In this document: piece after piece, positions 40,374 to 40,928 of the stretch | Layout of the letters: every line of letters starts with the position of its first letter | Position numbering within the stretch: the first letter of the stretch is position 1 | Assembly (NCBI GenBank): GCA_003427395.1 | Contig: BFEA01000011.1 | Coordinates: forward strand, 830,500-871,427 | DNA length: 40,928 nucleotides | Source of the DNA: Chara braunii | Taxonomy: Eukaryota > Streptophyta > Charophyceae > Charales > Characeae | Direction: 5' to 3' | Notes under the pieces: model-generated | Told to the model about the DNA's origin: nothing | The model's database searches: none | The model's input: only the letters and a program-made list of their open reading frames with translations | Program-made: the position numbers and the translations under genes

Positions 40374-40830
40374 TTATGAAACTCCAAGCAAAATCCCAGG
40401 AAACAGATCAGAAAGAAAACAAACATACTTTTTGGGGGATCTCCCCTTGACCGGGTCACATCCGTATGTTCAGATGGAATCCAGACCCAGGTCTGCATCT
40501 GGAATGGCCGGTGTCCAGGGCCAGGTGCGGCATGCCATGGTCCAAATAAACATCAGATGATCACAGAGATGACACAACGTAATGTCTCATGTCCTTAATC
40601 TGTTTCTTTGCTCTTCATGGCGAATGGATGAACAGGCCGGTTGTCTGCAGATAAAAAGACACAATCTAGCAGTGTGAGAAGGTGCAATATCTTGCTTCTC
40701 TTCAAAATATAGCATCGCCAAGCTGCAGCAAGAGCACAGCGCAAATACCAACATGTCAAGGGAGCATCTCCCACGCGCACCTCCGATGACATCTATGTGG
40801 TCGGCATGTGCGACAGCATTTGTTCAGCAT

Positions 40831-40833
<3 letters not shown>
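40374..40833. other. Right flank of element C, nothing recognised
   Basis: I see no coding frame, RNA gene or repeat in this stretch. Confidence 0.5.
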
Positions 40834-40903
<70 letters not shown>

Positions 40904-40928
40904 GTCTGTGTGTGTGTGTGTGTGTGTG
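40834..40928. repeat. CT then TG microsatellite
   Basis: About 65 bp of CT repeats changes to TCTG and then TG units that run to the window end. Confidence 0.97.

Overview
This is a eukaryotic, intron-era 'junk' interval, most likely nuclear DNA of a green plant or streptophyte alga. The sequence evidence is: Ty3/gypsy retrotransposons primed by a plant-type initiator-methionine tRNA site (TGGTATCAGAGC or a one-base variant), integrases with chromodomain-like tails, long GA/GAA/CA/CT microsatellites, an assembly gap, and no prokaryotic gene layout. The style of the polyproteins reminds me of the charophyte Chara braunii; that is an inference from memory, not a search result.

Almost the whole window is nested LTR retrotransposons, named A to E here. 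Element A lies on the minus strand (594-9110). Its 5' LTR (7896-9110), PBS, leader, gag, protease, RT/RNase H and integrase are all visible but broken, and its 3' LTR is cut at 593/594 by an LTR of family B that runs off the left edge. Positions 9111-12924 are not LTR-element sequence. They hold possible host-gene exons on the minus strand and a cysteine-rich, RING-like reading frame with an internal 129-130 bp tandem duplication.

Element C (plus strand) spans 12925-40373 but is split. Its 5' LTR, PBS and part of its leader lie at 12925-14963, and the rest (gag, partial RNase H, integrase, 3' LTR) at 34447-40373. Between them sits element D (minus strand, LTRs 14964-16292 and 33382-34446). 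D in turn is split by a solo-LTR-like sequence E (19372-19411 plus 28480-29530), which is itself split by element B (plus strand, 19412-28479). B is the innermost and looks youngest: its LTRs differ at only about 30 positions by eye, and its gag and integrase are intact. Its pol carries three amber stops and one frameshifting deletion. No element in the window appears able to move by itself.

The most informative details are in the integrase of C (37120-39369). A TA-flanked MITE with about 31-bp inverted repeats and a poly(A)-tailed U6 snRNA retropseudogene with an 11-bp target duplication were inserted there, and a 655-bp tandem duplication then copied both. Other signals are: an array of twelve TTGACY (W-box) motifs in the leader of B; an 8-base word, GCCATAGC, present 17 times in LTRs, leaders and other non-coding DNA and never in coding sequence; a shared altered chromodomain tail in all four gypsy families; and an excess of TAG stops at sites that look like former glutamine codons.
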